Shown in pieces: positions 7,396 through 17,700 of a stretch of DNA of 40,110 nucleotides. The position numbers were made by a program, and so were the translations under genes. The notes beneath the pieces are model-generated. The model was not told the origin of the DNA. It did no database searches and was given only the letters and a program-made list of their open reading frames with translations. Location: the NCBI GenBank assembly GCA_017985985.1, contig JAGNWK010000018.1, positions 1-40,110 of the forward strand, given 5' to 3'. This DNA is from Oligoflexales bacterium (GTDB lineage: Bacteria; Bdellovibrionota_B; Oligoflexia; Oligoflexales; Bog-1112). Each line of letters begins with the position of its first letter. Position 1 is the stretch's first letter.

Positions 7396-9792
7396 ATGCA
7401 CAAAACTCAAACCTTAAAGACAAAGACAATAGTTGTTCTGATTTTTTATTTTTTGCTGAGTTCAGTCCCCATGGCTTTTGCAGGGAAAAAAGGTGGCAAA
7501 GGAGGAAAGGGCAAAAAAAAGCCTAAGACTCTGAGTGGGCAGGTGGAAGCAGCTCCAGAAGAGGACGTGGAAGAAGCCCCTGCAGCTGACGGCGAAGATG
7601 CTCCTCTTGATGGGGAAACGCAAGAGGCCCTGGATGAAGAAAAAGGCGGAGTAGATGCCCCGAAGCAGGGTAAAAAAAAGCAGAAGAAAACCCAGAAGGA
7701 ACTGAGAGAAGAAAGAGCAGAGTCAAGAAGAGTCAAGAGATTGCATAAGGGTCCTGCTAGTAGACCTAGGCTGGTGGATGGACCTCACGAGCCTGCGGTT
7801 GGTGCTACAGAAGCTGAACTTGCTATTTATGATGAAATTATAGTAGGCATCCAAAAATGGAGCGATGAGCAGAAGGATGATCCTGCTGGTCTAGGTAGAG
7901 ATGGTATGCTCACGGTTATGTCTCTTAGACGCTTTCATCGTCTGAACCCTGAGATATCTGCTCAGATCAGAGCATCTCTCCTGGCAGATTCGAACCCAGC
8001 GAAAGAAGCTTCGCAGCCAGTAGAAGATTTTGAGCTAGGGCTAGCACCGGGGGCATCAGCGCTCTATCAGGCAGGTCCTGAGCCGGGATACGAGGAGCTT
8101 GATGTTTACGTAGGCAAACGACCAGCTCTCCATGGTGACGATTTACAGGTGGATCCAGAGATGAGGGCGGTGATGTTGTTCGTCATGCTTAGAGATGCCT
8201 ACTTTCTAGCCAAAAAAATGAGTGGAGTTGCGAGATCAACAGCGGCCTATGGCTCTGTTCCCGTTATAGAATATGTCATACCTGATGATGACTTTATGGG
8301 GCAGTTTTTTAAAGCCTTAGGTGCGCTGAATGGCTGCCTTCCAGCTAGGATAGGGAAGGTTGACAAATTCTATCAAAGCCTCAGAAGGTATCTGCAAGCT
8401 AACAAATTGGAAGCTGAAGTTGGTCAACGGACGAAAGTTCTTGTTCGAGATTTTTTGCAGCGGTTTATATCAAACATCCCTGCTGAGGAGGCTGACTGTG
8501 ACAAATATATCCAAACATCTATTTTAATGCTTGATGAGGCCTATCGAAAAACGTTTTCCCCAGGGAAAAAATCAGCTATTTCCACAAGGAGATTCGAGGA
8601 AATAAGACGAATTCTAGGGAATAGCATAGCTAGCCTGGAGTCTGGTGACAAATCCCCCACTGATGTTTCATCTGCTTCTGCGAGGAGTCCTTTTGGTTCT
8701 CCAGGCATAGAGCTTCTTTCAAGGTCATCGTCTGGTGCTGCTAAGCCTTTGGATGCTTCCGCCATAGAACTATTGCGTGCTGCGGCCGCCGTTGCCCTTG
8801 GCAGTCAAATCGAAGATCCCCCCCTACTTAGCGGTAGAGATGAGCCATTACTAAGCGAGATGGACATTGATGCTCTCACGTGGGCTTTGCAAGGCGAAGA
8901 TGAGGTAGAAGAGAGAGAAAGGAAATTCTTTCAGGACTTTGCTGATAGGCATGGCTACCTCAACGTGAAAGGTGATGGACTTTGCTTTTTCCATGCTCTA
9001 CATGCCTCAGGCACTGCCCGAGGACTATCGGCTCGACAGCTCCAGCGTATGGCCACAGAGGCTTTATCCCATAACCCACAGTTTGTACCTTATTTAGGTA
9101 GTGATCTCGTGGATGAGATACAGCGACGTCTTCGAAATCCCCAAGAATGGGCTAATGAACCTGTTATTGCAGCCACAGCCGACTCTATAGGGATGTACAT
9201 TATCGTTATCCATTATGACTTATCTGGGAGAATCATCGGGATTTACAAATATGGTAATTCAAGCTCTCCCCCCGTCGTGATTGCTAACTTAAATAATCTC
9301 CACTTCTTCGGCGTCAATTCAGATACAGCAGGAGAACAGTTGGCTCAGGCAGAGGCTGAATTCGCAGCTGCTCCTGCAGCTGCTCCTGCTCCTGCTCCTG
9401 CAGCTGCTCCTGCAGCTACTCCTGCTCCTGCTCCTGCAGCTACTCCTGCTCCTGCTCCTGCAGCTACTCCTGCTCCTGCTCCTGCAGCTACTCCTGCTCC
9501 TGCAGCTACTCCTGCTCCTGCAGCTCCCGTTCCGAAGGGTGGAACGCTACAGGATCTCCCCCCACAAGTGAGATGGGAGCTTGATCCAGCCCCTCCTGTA
9601 GCCGCTGTGCCTCCTGCTGAGGGGCTGACAGAGCTGGGACTGACTAGTGGTTTTCTTAGAGCTGTGCTTTTTCCTGCTCCGGTTGCTCCTCCGTCACTCA
9701 GTGCTTCACCCTCTAACTTTGGGGGCTTGGGGGTCCCAAGATCCACCAGAGCACAGGGGGGGCGTTGTCATTTTAGGCTGGAGAAACATTAA
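7396..9792 (+). CDS. Exported OTU-family cysteine protease with Pro-Ala repeat tail (OTU1)
   Basis: OTU proteases are papain-like cysteine peptidases that mostly cleave ubiquitin linkages. The protein starts with a signal peptide (hydrophobic residues about 11-29, AFA cleavage) and a very basic GKKGGKG stretch. Residues 40-110 are charged low complexity and 120-450 are unrecognised. The OTU domain spans about 512-640: D527 and C530 in GDGLCFF, a conserved WANEPVIAATA segment, and H636 in NNLHFFGV. A Pro/Ala/Thr repeat follows at about 655-713. The same domain recurs in the next gene, 93 bp downstream on the same strand, so the two arose by duplication. The low-complexity parts and export signal fit a secreted effector. 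Domain assignment is from motifs only; substrate is unknown. Confidence 0.8.
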   Translation: MHKTQTLKTKTIVVLIFYFLLSSVPMAFAGKKGGKGGKGKKKPKTLSGQVEAAPEEDVEEAPAADGEDAPLDGETQEALDEEKGGVDAPKQGKKKQKKTQKELREERAESRRVKRLHKGPASRPRLVDGPHEPAVGATEAELAIYDEIIVGIQKWSDEQKDDPAGLGRDGMLTVMSLRRFHRLNPEISAQIRASLLADSNPAKEASQPVEDFELGLAPGASALYQAGPEPGYEELDVYVGKRPALHGDDLQVDPEMRAVMLFVMLRDAYFLAKKMSGVARSTAAYGSVPVIEYVIPDDDFMGQFFKALGALNGCLPARIGKVDKFYQSLRRYLQANKLEAEVGQRTKVLVRDFLQRFISNIPAEEADCDKYIQTSILMLDEAYRKTFSPGKKSAISTRRFEEIRRILGNSIASLESGDKSPTDVSSASARSPFGSPGIELLSRSSSGAAKPLDASAIELLRAAAAVALGSQIEDPPLLSGRDEPLLSEMDIDALTWALQGEDEVEERERKFFQDFADRHGYLNVKGDGLCFFHALHASGTARGLSARQLQRMATEALSHNPQFVPYLGSDLVDEIQRRLRNPQEWANEPVIAATADSIGMYIIVIHYDLSGRIIGIYKYGNSSSPPVVIANLNNLHFFGVNSDTAGEQLAQAEAEFAAAPAAAPAPAPAAAPAATPAPAPAATPAPAPAATPAPAPAATPAPAATPAPAAPVPKGGTLQDLPPQVRWELDPAPPVAAVPPAEGLTELGLTSGFLRAVLFPAPVAPPSLSASPSNFGGLGVPRSTRAQGGRCHFRLEKH
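9364..9530 (+). repeat. Coding minisatellite in OTU1
   Basis: Direct repeats built from CCTGCT and CCTGCAGCTACT, with a main 24-bp period, encode alternating Pro-Ala with Ala-Thr breaks. The high identity between units suggests copy number can change by slippage while keeping frame, since unit lengths are multiples of three. Confidence 0.9.
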
Positions 9793-9885
9793 GGACACGA
9801 GTTTACTGGTGTACTCATCAAAATAGGGACATAATGCGGAAACATCCCCTAGGGATGGTGATGTTGTTTATAAGAGAACAAACTG

Positions 9886-11196
9886 ATGTGTAAGTGTTCA
9901 AAAAAATTATCGAATTCTAGGGTCTGGCAAGCTGTGTGGTGCCGTTTTCGGTCCTTGTTCTTACTCTTTGTCTTTGCTTGTTCGTTGTTCTCGGGTTGGA
10001 GTCTTCCCCGAGCTATGGCTGCGAGCCCTACGGATTCTTCCCATTCTGTGTCTCATCTGCCAGAAGAGATCTCCCGAATGAAGAGGGATTTGCAAGATTT
10101 AATACGGAAGTTAGAGCTTTCCAAGAAGGCAGTAGAAAAACACGGAGCTAGGCCCTTACTCGGAAGATTTCGATCCCTTCTTATGATGCTAGATTTTCTG
10201 TCCAGTCACATACAGTCTCCCCTGGCACGGTCGCTCTTTCTTACTTGTAGAGCTCTTTATCAGCATTTAAATGGGGATGTAGAAATTTTTTTAAAGGCGG
10301 CAAGCTTGTTTCCTTCGCGGCGGTCGGATGTCGAGAGAAGGCGAGCTGTTTTCAAAATGTTGTTTCAAGCTGGTGGGCTTCTCTTTGACACGATGCTGGA
10401 CTATACGTCCTTTCTTAAAAAGAATCCCTCTTCAGAAGAGAAAGAACGTCTGCAAACTAAGCTCGCTAACGATGCCAGAGAGGTTGAGAAGTTTATAGTC
10501 GTTCTTCAATCGAGTCCCTACATAAAAGATCTTGCCTTAAAACTAGCTGCAGAATCTTTGGTAAGCATGCTGGCGGTTGTCCACTCTACTTTGTTAGCTG
10601 ACCCGACGTCTTTGCCAGATGACAGGTCTCAGATCTCCATCCCTGATTCGAAACTCGAAGGTTCTTTCGGAAGTGATTCTCCTGGAGATCAAATAGGGAT
10701 GACTGCGTATTATGAAGAGTTTGCGAGAAGGCATGGTTTCATCAATGTGAGGGGTGATGGTCTCTGTTTTTTCAATGCTCTGCTCGCTTCGGGGGTAGAT
10801 CCCCATTTGACGGCGCCTGAGTTGCAAGAGATGGCCCTCATAGCCCTGACACATGATCCCAGCTTAACAGAATTTTTTTCAGCAAGTGGGCCTGATAGCT
10901 TTGATCAGTATATACGAGGACGTCTCATCGACCCGCTAGCGTGGGCGGATGAGCCTGTGATTGCTGCTACTGCTGCAAACTTAGGGATATACCTTACTAT
11001 TGTCCAGTATGATGCCGATGACCAGTATGTAGCAAGCTACTCATATGGGAGTCCTGCACTTACCCATGTGACCATCGTAAACCTTGATAACATGCATTTC
11101 TTTGGTGTTCCGCCACTGGAAACCACTTTTGCCTCTCTTTTCCCCTCTCTTTCTGTGGTAGCAGTGATACTCAGAGCCTACGCCGGCTCACATTGA
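9886..11196 (+). CDS. Exported OTU-family cysteine protease (OTU2)
   Basis: This is a shorter paralogue of OTU1. The first 47 residues have basic residues, a hydrophobic core (FLLFVFACSLFSG) and an AMA cleavage site, so it is probably exported. Residues about 60-240 are predicted helical and unrecognised. The OTU domain lies at about 277-410, with D291 and C294 in GDGLCFF, WADEPVIAATA, and H404 in NMHFFGV. It lacks the Pro-Ala tail of OTU1. The ATG at 9886 has only a weak ribosome site (AAGAGA). It lies between OTU1 and the truncated kinase paralogue K2. All key OTU residues are kept, so I expect an active peptidase; a ubiquitin-like substrate would have to come from a eukaryotic host. Confidence 0.8.
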   Translation: MCKCSKKLSNSRVWQAVWCRFRSLFLLFVFACSLFSGWSLPRAMAASPTDSSHSVSHLPEEISRMKRDLQDLIRKLELSKKAVEKHGARPLLGRFRSLLMMLDFLSSHIQSPLARSLFLTCRALYQHLNGDVEIFLKAASLFPSRRSDVERRRAVFKMLFQAGGLLFDTMLDYTSFLKKNPSSEEKERLQTKLANDAREVEKFIVVLQSSPYIKDLALKLAAESLVSMLAVVHSTLLADPTSLPDDRSQISIPDSKLEGSFGSDSPGDQIGMTAYYEEFARRHGFINVRGDGLCFFNALLASGVDPHLTAPELQEMALIALTHDPSLTEFFSASGPDSFDQYIRGRLIDPLAWADEPVIAATAANLGIYLTIVQYDADDQYVASYSYGSPALTHVTIVNLDNMHFFGVPPLETTFASLFPSLSVVAVILRAYAGSH

Positions 11197-11290
11197 TCAA
11201 ACGAGGCCCCAGTGAAAACCCTTACATAGACGAGTTCCCAAGGTTCGTGGTTCTCGACCCGTCGGTACTCCTGTTGCGACTCCTACCCCC

Positions 11291-11374
11291 CGAAGGCACC
11301 AAGACTAAGGATGAAGGTGGATAATCTCTAGAACCGAACCGTTAATCATTTCAAAAAATTACCGAAGGGTCCTA
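11291..11374 (+). repeat. Duplicated leader upstream of K2 (copy 1)
   Basis: About 80 bp beginning CGAAGGCACC and ending at GGTCCTA matches 12391-12470 with only a few differences and one 5-bp duplication (AACCG). It ends at an ATG (11374) with GAAGGGT upstream, followed after 11 codons by a stop. This suggests the original K2 start region survives but its reading frame is scrambled. Confidence 0.85.
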
Positions 11375-11405
11375 TGAGAAGAAGCCGGATTGCATCAGTT
11401 TACTT

Positions 11406-12266
11406 TTGATCCGATTTCCAACTGCTACCCTGTCTTCGACAAGTTGGTGGCGTGTCCGATTGAGCTGTCGATCTAACTCTTCGTTCTCAGACGGACCTTG
11501 GGAAGGAGGCTGGGCTATCACCTCCGCAGGTGATCTTTGTACTGATGGTCAAGGAAAAATTTTTTCGTTTAATAATAAAAGTGAGTATGCACAGCCCATC
11601 ATTTCAATAAGTAATTTTTTTGCTTTCTTGGGTCTCAGAGGTTTAGTTCTAGCCTGGGAGTTGGGTCGGGGAAATCCTGAGGAGGAGGAAAGTCCTCAGT
11701 TTGGATTAGGAGGGTGGAAGGGAGCAGTTGGAGCCAGACAGGACGCAGACCTAGCGGCAAAACGGGTAGATATAAAAAGAAGGGTCGGGGCTATTCATAG
11801 GAGGGAAGTAGCTTCGAGACCTGCCCCAGGTAATGCAAGAGAGTCGCCAGGAGATATGCCGAGGGGAAGAAGAGCTGAAGTTGCTGAAAAACAAGCTCGT
11901 GCACGCCGGGCAAAGGCGAAGAAAGCTGCTACAAAACAGGGTGTAGTAGAACGAGCAGGGCTTAAAGGCAGAATAGCAGAAGATCAAGCAGAGTTAGCAA
12001 GATTACTAGCAAAACAGCCAAGAAAAGGACAAGGTGCAGCCCCTAGAGCAGAAGCAGATGCAGAGGCAAGAGCCAGACAGGAAGCATTATCTGCGCCTAG
12101 AGTTAGTCCTCAGAATAAGCAGGCAGCTCTAGATGAAGCTATGACTGATGTAGAAAGTATGGGGGGACTGTCAAACCTTTTTTATCTGGTAGTAGATGTT
12201 GATGGACATCGAATACCTATTTCTCGTACGCGTGTTAGAATTATTTTTTATTTGATACCTTTTTAA
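11406..12266 (+). pseudogene. Truncated paralogue of the kinase N-terminal module (K2)
   Basis: From about 11520 the frame encodes AGDLCTDGQGKI, then SFNNKSEY and a FFAFLGLRGL segment, which align with the N-terminal module of K1, K3 and K4. The upstream half of that module and any signal peptide are missing; the only upstream start in frame is a TTG without a ribosome site. Downstream is a long Lys/Ala/Arg/Glu-rich helical stretch (residues about 85-245). The frame then ends at LIPF without a kinase glycine loop or catalytic motif. It is preceded by the same 80-bp leader as K3. A 5'-scrambled, 3'-truncated duplicate is the simplest reading. A short expressed protein cannot be excluded. Confidence 0.6.
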
Positions 12267-12390
12267 TCAAACCTAATTCTTTCGATTTCAGAGACGGTTA
12301 TTTCCTGATGTCGTCGGTTATATGTTTTCAGCATACTCAAAACAGCCCACGTTCTCCTCTCTCCCCTAGAGCTGGACTCCCACCCCCATT

Positions 12391-12470
12391 CGAAGGCACA
12401 AAGACTGAGGATGAAGGTGGATAATCTCTAGAACCGTTAATCATTTCAAAAAATTACCGAAGAGTCCTAG
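12391..12470 (+). repeat. Duplicated leader upstream of K3 (copy 2)
   Basis: This is the partner of 11291-11374. The duplicated sequence stops about 28 bp before the K3 ATG. It probably carries shared promoter or leader sequence for the paralogous genes. Confidence 0.85.
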
Positions 12471-12498
12471 GCAACCTAAGAGCGGAGTGAGGGTTAAC

Positions 12499-14655
12499 AT
12501 GCATTCATTCCAAAGAAAATGGTTTGTTTCCCAACTTGTCATCTGGACTTCTTTCTTCTTTATACATTCTTGCAAGCAAATAGCGAAGAAGAAGGCGGCA
12601 GGTCAAAGTCAAAATCAGAGTCTTGGCCTAGATTCTTCGTCGACAGAGGGTGAGGACTTACCTCTTACTAAGCCTCTTTTTACCATCGATTATGAAAACT
12701 ATATTCAGAAAAATAATCAGCCTTTACAGCTTGAATACAGATCTCAAGACATAGGTCTGTATCCTCGGCTTCAAGACAGCTCTCCTCAGAAAAACGTAGA
12801 CCCTGATTTCCAAAATCAGCTGAATAAAAATCATATCCAAGTAGCAGAAATGAAATCAGATGGAATCGTTAAAGCAGGTGGAAAAGCACTCACAAAAACA
12901 TGTCTGCGTTATACTTTAGATCAAGATTCTGGACAAGTTCTGGTGAGCTCTGAAAACGACATAGACAGTTTCTTAAAAAATCTAAGCCCTCCTCGAGCTA
13001 CCTTAGGGGTTGGAGATTTATGCACAGATGAAAAGGGAAGGTTAGTCTCCTTTAACAACAAAAGCATCTACTCCACCTTTATCCAAACGTTCTCCCATTT
13101 TGCGAATTACCTTTATAAGAATGGACTTTCCCTTAGTGAGCTAGATCAACAAGAGGCCGGTCTCCATCTCACAGGACTTGCAGGGCTCATCCCTGATGGA
13201 AAAGGAGCCCTTGTGGGGAAAGAAGACAGAAAAGCAGAGTTATTGGCAAAGCTTTTTGATAGGGCTAAATTAAGTCCAGAAGAATATGCTGTCTTAAAAG
13301 GACAAGGGCAGACCATTCATTATGCTAATACCGTGCTACCTTTCTTAAAAAAACAGCCCGAAGGCTCAAAAGCTACGGATGAGCAAATTTATCAAGCAAC
13401 ACAGTTACTGACCAATCAATTCAAGGACAAGGATAACCCAGGGCAGGTTGACAAGAAGTTTCGGGCCATATTCATGCTTACACAGGCGCAGCCTATTGGT
13501 GGAGTCATTCCTTTTGCTGGAGGGACACTAAAATTCGATGCGATTATGGGGGTAGGAAAATTTGGGAAAGTGCGACAAATCACCTTCACAACTAAGGAAG
13601 GCGTTTCTATCGAACTCGTCATCAAAATAACTGGAGAACTTCCCAAAGAGGCTAAAACTTCTGAACCTAAAGCTATGGAAAGTGTTTCTAGAGAAGGTAT
13701 TGAAATCATTAAGGATGGCGATATGGATGGGATAGAAATAGAGGGCTTAGCTGACCAAAAAATATCAGAGATTGACGCAATGGAGGCCTTGAGCAAGCAA
13801 CCTGCCGATAGCAGATTTCTTCCTATGTTAGCGGGGAAAAACTTTGGGGATGGATCGACTATCCTTATCATGCCTTTATTAACAAAACTACCAGAGGAAG
13901 CACCTCCAGAAGCCAAGTTAGCAGACTTTACTGCTCTGCTCGATTCGGTGGAAGGTTTCCACAAGGCAGGGTTCATCTATCGTGATTATAAAGTAGCAAA
14001 CACGATGGTAAAACCTGATAAAACACCAGTTTTTGTAGATTTTGGCTCCACGCAGAAGATGAAGGATGAAACTTTCGGGGAAGGGGTTGAGGGTAGTGGT
14101 TCCCCCATCACTGTAGCTGCAGGAGACTTGAGGTTGCTTTCTGAAATGAAAAAAGGGGAAGGGGGTCGTCAGTATATCGCAGAAAATCAGGAGGCCCTTG
14201 CTAAGTCCGTAGAGTTGGCTACGTTCTTGAGATTCAACCTCGAAAGACTAGTAGGATCTGAAAAGTATCAAAAATTTATTGAATTTCAGTTTCGAGAAAA
14301 ATCCCTTCTTGAACGCGTAGCCGGATCTAAGTCCATATTCCAGAATCTGGCAAAAAAAATATTGAATCCAAGGAGAAAATTTCAAAAATTCGCTGCATCT
14401 TCGTACTTCATGGATCAGGAGGCCTTCCTGCTCAATCTTTTTGACAATGATCCACTGATGAATAAACAAACTTTCAACGATCTTCGTACCATTTTTCCGG
14501 AGATATTCCCCGAGGGTGGGACGGCATCTAGAATGCTCACCGTCATTGAAGAGTTCGTGACCACTCCAGTCACGGAGAGAATAAAAGATCAAAAATTTTC
14601 ACTTCCATCCCTTCGCGAACAGTATCAACTCATACTAGGTAGCACCGTCCGTTGA
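12499..14655 (+). CDS. Exported Ser/Thr-kinase-like lipoprotein (K3)
   Basis: I prefer the ATG at 12499 (GAGGG five bases upstream) over the GTG at 12487. The N-terminus is a hydrophobic signal ending at C25 (FIHSC) followed by KQIAKKK, as in a lipoprotein with a relaxed lipobox. Residues about 45-215 are the shared module with CLRYTLD, LGVGDLC and FNNKSIY. The kinase fold runs from the loop G351-V-G-K-F-G356 through K376 (VIK), D496 in YRDYKVAN with N501, to D514 in VDFGS. The catalytic loop has Tyr for His but keeps Asp and Asn. The C-terminal 150 residues are helical and unrecognised. The last 75 bp are mirrored in the remnant at 7139-7215. It is convergent with metH. Host-directed function is inference. 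Confidence 0.83.
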   Translation: MHSFQRKWFVSQLVIWTSFFFIHSCKQIAKKKAAGQSQNQSLGLDSSSTEGEDLPLTKPLFTIDYENYIQKNNQPLQLEYRSQDIGLYPRLQDSSPQKNVDPDFQNQLNKNHIQVAEMKSDGIVKAGGKALTKTCLRYTLDQDSGQVLVSSENDIDSFLKNLSPPRATLGVGDLCTDEKGRLVSFNNKSIYSTFIQTFSHFANYLYKNGLSLSELDQQEAGLHLTGLAGLIPDGKGALVGKEDRKAELLAKLFDRAKLSPEEYAVLKGQGQTIHYANTVLPFLKKQPEGSKATDEQIYQATQLLTNQFKDKDNPGQVDKKFRAIFMLTQAQPIGGVIPFAGGTLKFDAIMGVGKFGKVRQITFTTKEGVSIELVIKITGELPKEAKTSEPKAMESVSREGIEIIKDGDMDGIEIEGLADQKISEIDAMEALSKQPADSRFLPMLAGKNFGDGSTILIMPLLTKLPEEAPPEAKLADFTALLDSVEGFHKAGFIYRDYKVANTMVKPDKTPVFVDFGSTQKMKDETFGEGVEGSGSPITVAAGDLRLLSEMKKGEGGRQYIAENQEALAKSVELATFLRFNLERLVGSEKYQKFIEFQFREKSLLERVAGSKSIFQNLAKKILNPRRKFQKFAASSYFMDQEAFLLNLFDNDPLMNKQTFNDLRTIFPEIFPEGGTASRMLTVIEEFVTTPVTERIKDQKFSLPSLREQYQLILGSTVR

Positions 14656-14786
14656 GAGCACGCGTTATTTCATATCGGCATCGGATATAACACGTCCGAG
14701 TACGGCTGAGTCTGAAATCACCAAACCGTCTGGAACACGGGCTACCGCTTCCAACAAGAGGGTTTATCCACCTGTAGGCCATTCTG

Positions 14787-17700
14787 TCAAGGTTCGTAAG
14801 CTAGGTTGGGGGATAGCCATTTGTCGAGTTCAGATAGGGGCATGTCTTTGCGCTTTGAGTAGTCGAGCATCTGGTCTTTCTGAATTTTTCCAACACGGAA
14901 GTACCTGGCTTCTTCGTGGAAGAAATAATACCCAGAAACTGAACTAGGGGGGTTCATAGCAAAGCTTTCGGTCAGAGTAATCCCCGTCCTGCGCTCAACG
15001 TCGAGCAGCTTCCAGAGTTTAAGCTTCTCCGTATGATCAGGACAGGCTGGATAACCGGGAGCGGGGCGAATACCTCGGTAACGCTCTCGGATCATATCGT
15101 CGACACTCAGATTTTCATCCTTACCATAACCACATACATTCCGAGCTTTTTTGTGAAGTAATTCGGCAAAGGCTTCCGCTAGTCGATCTCCTAGGGCTTT
15201 GATAATGATGGATGAATAGTCGTCATTTTTTTTAGAGAAAAAGTCAGCATAGTCATTCACCTCATGTCCAGAGCTGAGGGCAAAGGCTCCGATGTAGTCG
15301 TAGGTATGCGATGATATCTGTGGTGAGGCAGCTAGAATATAGTCGGCCAAGCATAGGTAGTGCTCTGAGCTTGATTCCTCAGACTCTTCCAAATCTTTCG
15401 TTCTTTGCTGTCTCAGAAAACACAGTCGAGAGAGAACCTTGGATCTATCCTCTGGATTGTAAATTTCCACATCGTCACCTACTCGCAGAGCAGGCCAAAG
15501 GCCAACGATAGCTTTGGGTAGGAAACGACGGTTGACTATGATGTCTTTTAAAAGACGTTGGGCATCCGCAAAAAGAGAACGAGCTTGTTCACCAGATTTG
15601 GCAGACTCGAGGATTTTGGGGAACTGTCCACTCATGCCCCAGGACCAGAAGAAGGGCGACCAATCGATATAACTCGCAATTTCATCGAGTGTGATGGAAT
15701 GGATGTCTCGGACTCCCAGCCAAGCTGGTTCGCTTATAGAGGGATGTGGACTGTGGAAGCCCTTTGCTCGGGCTTCTTCGATAGGGAGATAAGTCCCTTC
15801 TTCTTTTTGGGAATAAAAACGAACCCGTATTTTTTCTTGCTCAGCCAAGTGCTTTTGTATAAAGCTTTCTTTATCTTCCCTTAAAAAATCGTTGCAGGCG
15901 GCTACCACTTGCGAGGCGTCTGCCACATAGCAGACGGGAGCTGGGTAGTGAGGGGCAATCTTCACGGCAGTGTGAGCCTTGCTCGTAGTGGCTCCCCCTA
16001 TGAGCAGAGGAATCTTAAAGCCCTGTCTTGTCATTTCTTTAGCATTGAAAATCATCTCATCGAGGGAAGGGGTGATAAGACCACTTAGGCCGATGAAGTC
16101 TGCCCCTTGCTCACGAGCCACTCGGAGAATTTCATCGCAGCGAACCATCACTCCGAGGTCTATCACTTTGTAATTGTTACAGGCTAGGACCACACCCACG
16201 ATATTTTTGCCAATATCATGCACATCACCTTTTACAGTGGCAATGACGAAGGTTGTCTGTCTTTCCGCTTTACCATCAGCGCCTTTCTTCATGAATGGTT
16301 CGATGTAGGTAACAGCTTTTTTCATGACCCGTGCACTCTTGACGACTTGGGGTAGAAACATCTTGCCATCACCGAACAGCTCTCCGACTTTTTTCATCCC
16401 TGCCATGAGAGGGCCTTCTATGATGTCTAAGGGGGCCGGGAATTTGTGGAGGGCTTCTTCCATGTCGGCTTCTATGTCGTCAGAAAGACCGTGGACAAGG
16501 GCGTGGCTTACTCGTTCCTCAAGGGATTTTGTCCTCCAGTTGGCTATTTCTTTTATCGAGCTTTGGGAGCTATTCTGCTCATTATACTTTGCGGCAGCAT
16601 CTAGGAGCCGTTCGGTTGCATCCTCTCGTCTGTTGAGAAGCAGATCTTCTACATAAAGACGTAGCTCTGGATCGAGATCTTCGTAGACTTCAATCATCCC
16701 AGCATTGACGATACCCATGCTCAGTCCATTTTTGATAGCATGGTATAGAAAGCAGGAGTGGATGGCTTCTCGGATTTTATTTTGCCCTCGGAATGAGAAC
16801 GAAATGTTGCTGATCCCTCCACTGGTAAGAACATAAGGACAACGCTCTTGAATCTGAGGCAGAGCTTCGATGAAGTCGACAGCGTAGTTGTTGTGCTCAG
16901 CCATACCGGTACCAACGGTCAGAATGTTGGGGTCAAAAATAATATCGCAGGGGTCAAAGTCGAGGGTCTCCGTGAGGAGTGTATAGGCTCTTTTTGAGAT
17001 GCGAACTTTCTCGTCTCTTTCTGCGGCTTGACCATTTTCATCGAAGGCCATGATCACAACAGAGGCGCCATAGCGTTGAATGAGAGAGGCTTGACGGAGG
17101 AAGGTCTCTTCCCCTTCTTTCAAACTGATAGAGTTGACGATCCCCTTCCCTTGGATGCAACGTAGTCCTGCTTCTAAAACCTCCCACTTAGAACTGTCGA
17201 TCATGATCGGGACATTGGCAATATCCGGCTCTGAAGCGATCAGGTTGAGAAAGTGCGTCATGCACTCCTCGGAGTCGAGCATTCCATCATCAAAGTTGAT
17301 GTCGATGATGTTAGCCCCATTTTCTACCTGACTTCGAGCGATCTTCAGAGCCTTGTTGTAGTCTTTTTCTAGAATGCATTTGCGGAAGATCTGTGAACCA
17401 GTAACGTTGGTTCTTTCGCCAATCATTACGAAGAAGGACTTCCTATCGATGATCAGAGGCGTGAGGCCACTGAGCCTTGTTTTAGGAATGATCGTCGGAA
17501 TGGGTCTCGGGGGCAAATCTCGGAGGGTTCTCACGATTTCTGCTATGTGGGCAGGAGTGGTCCCACAGCAGCCCCCAGCTAGATTGATCAGTCCAGACTG
17601 TGCCATGTCTCGTAGTGTTTTTGCGGTGTCCTCTGGTGTTTCATCATAGCCAGTTAGACTCATGGGGTTGGGTAGCCCCGCGTTGGGATAGCAGCTCACA

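Noticed and set aside
7446..9746. Long antisense ORFs within OTU1
   Set aside because: They result from the strong codon bias of the Pro/Ala- and Lys/Glu-rich stretches; their products are low-complexity mirrors without starts or ribosome sites.
13416..13976. 186-residue antisense ORF in K3
   Set aside because: It lies over the kinase glycine loop and catalytic region, whose + strand motifs are clear.
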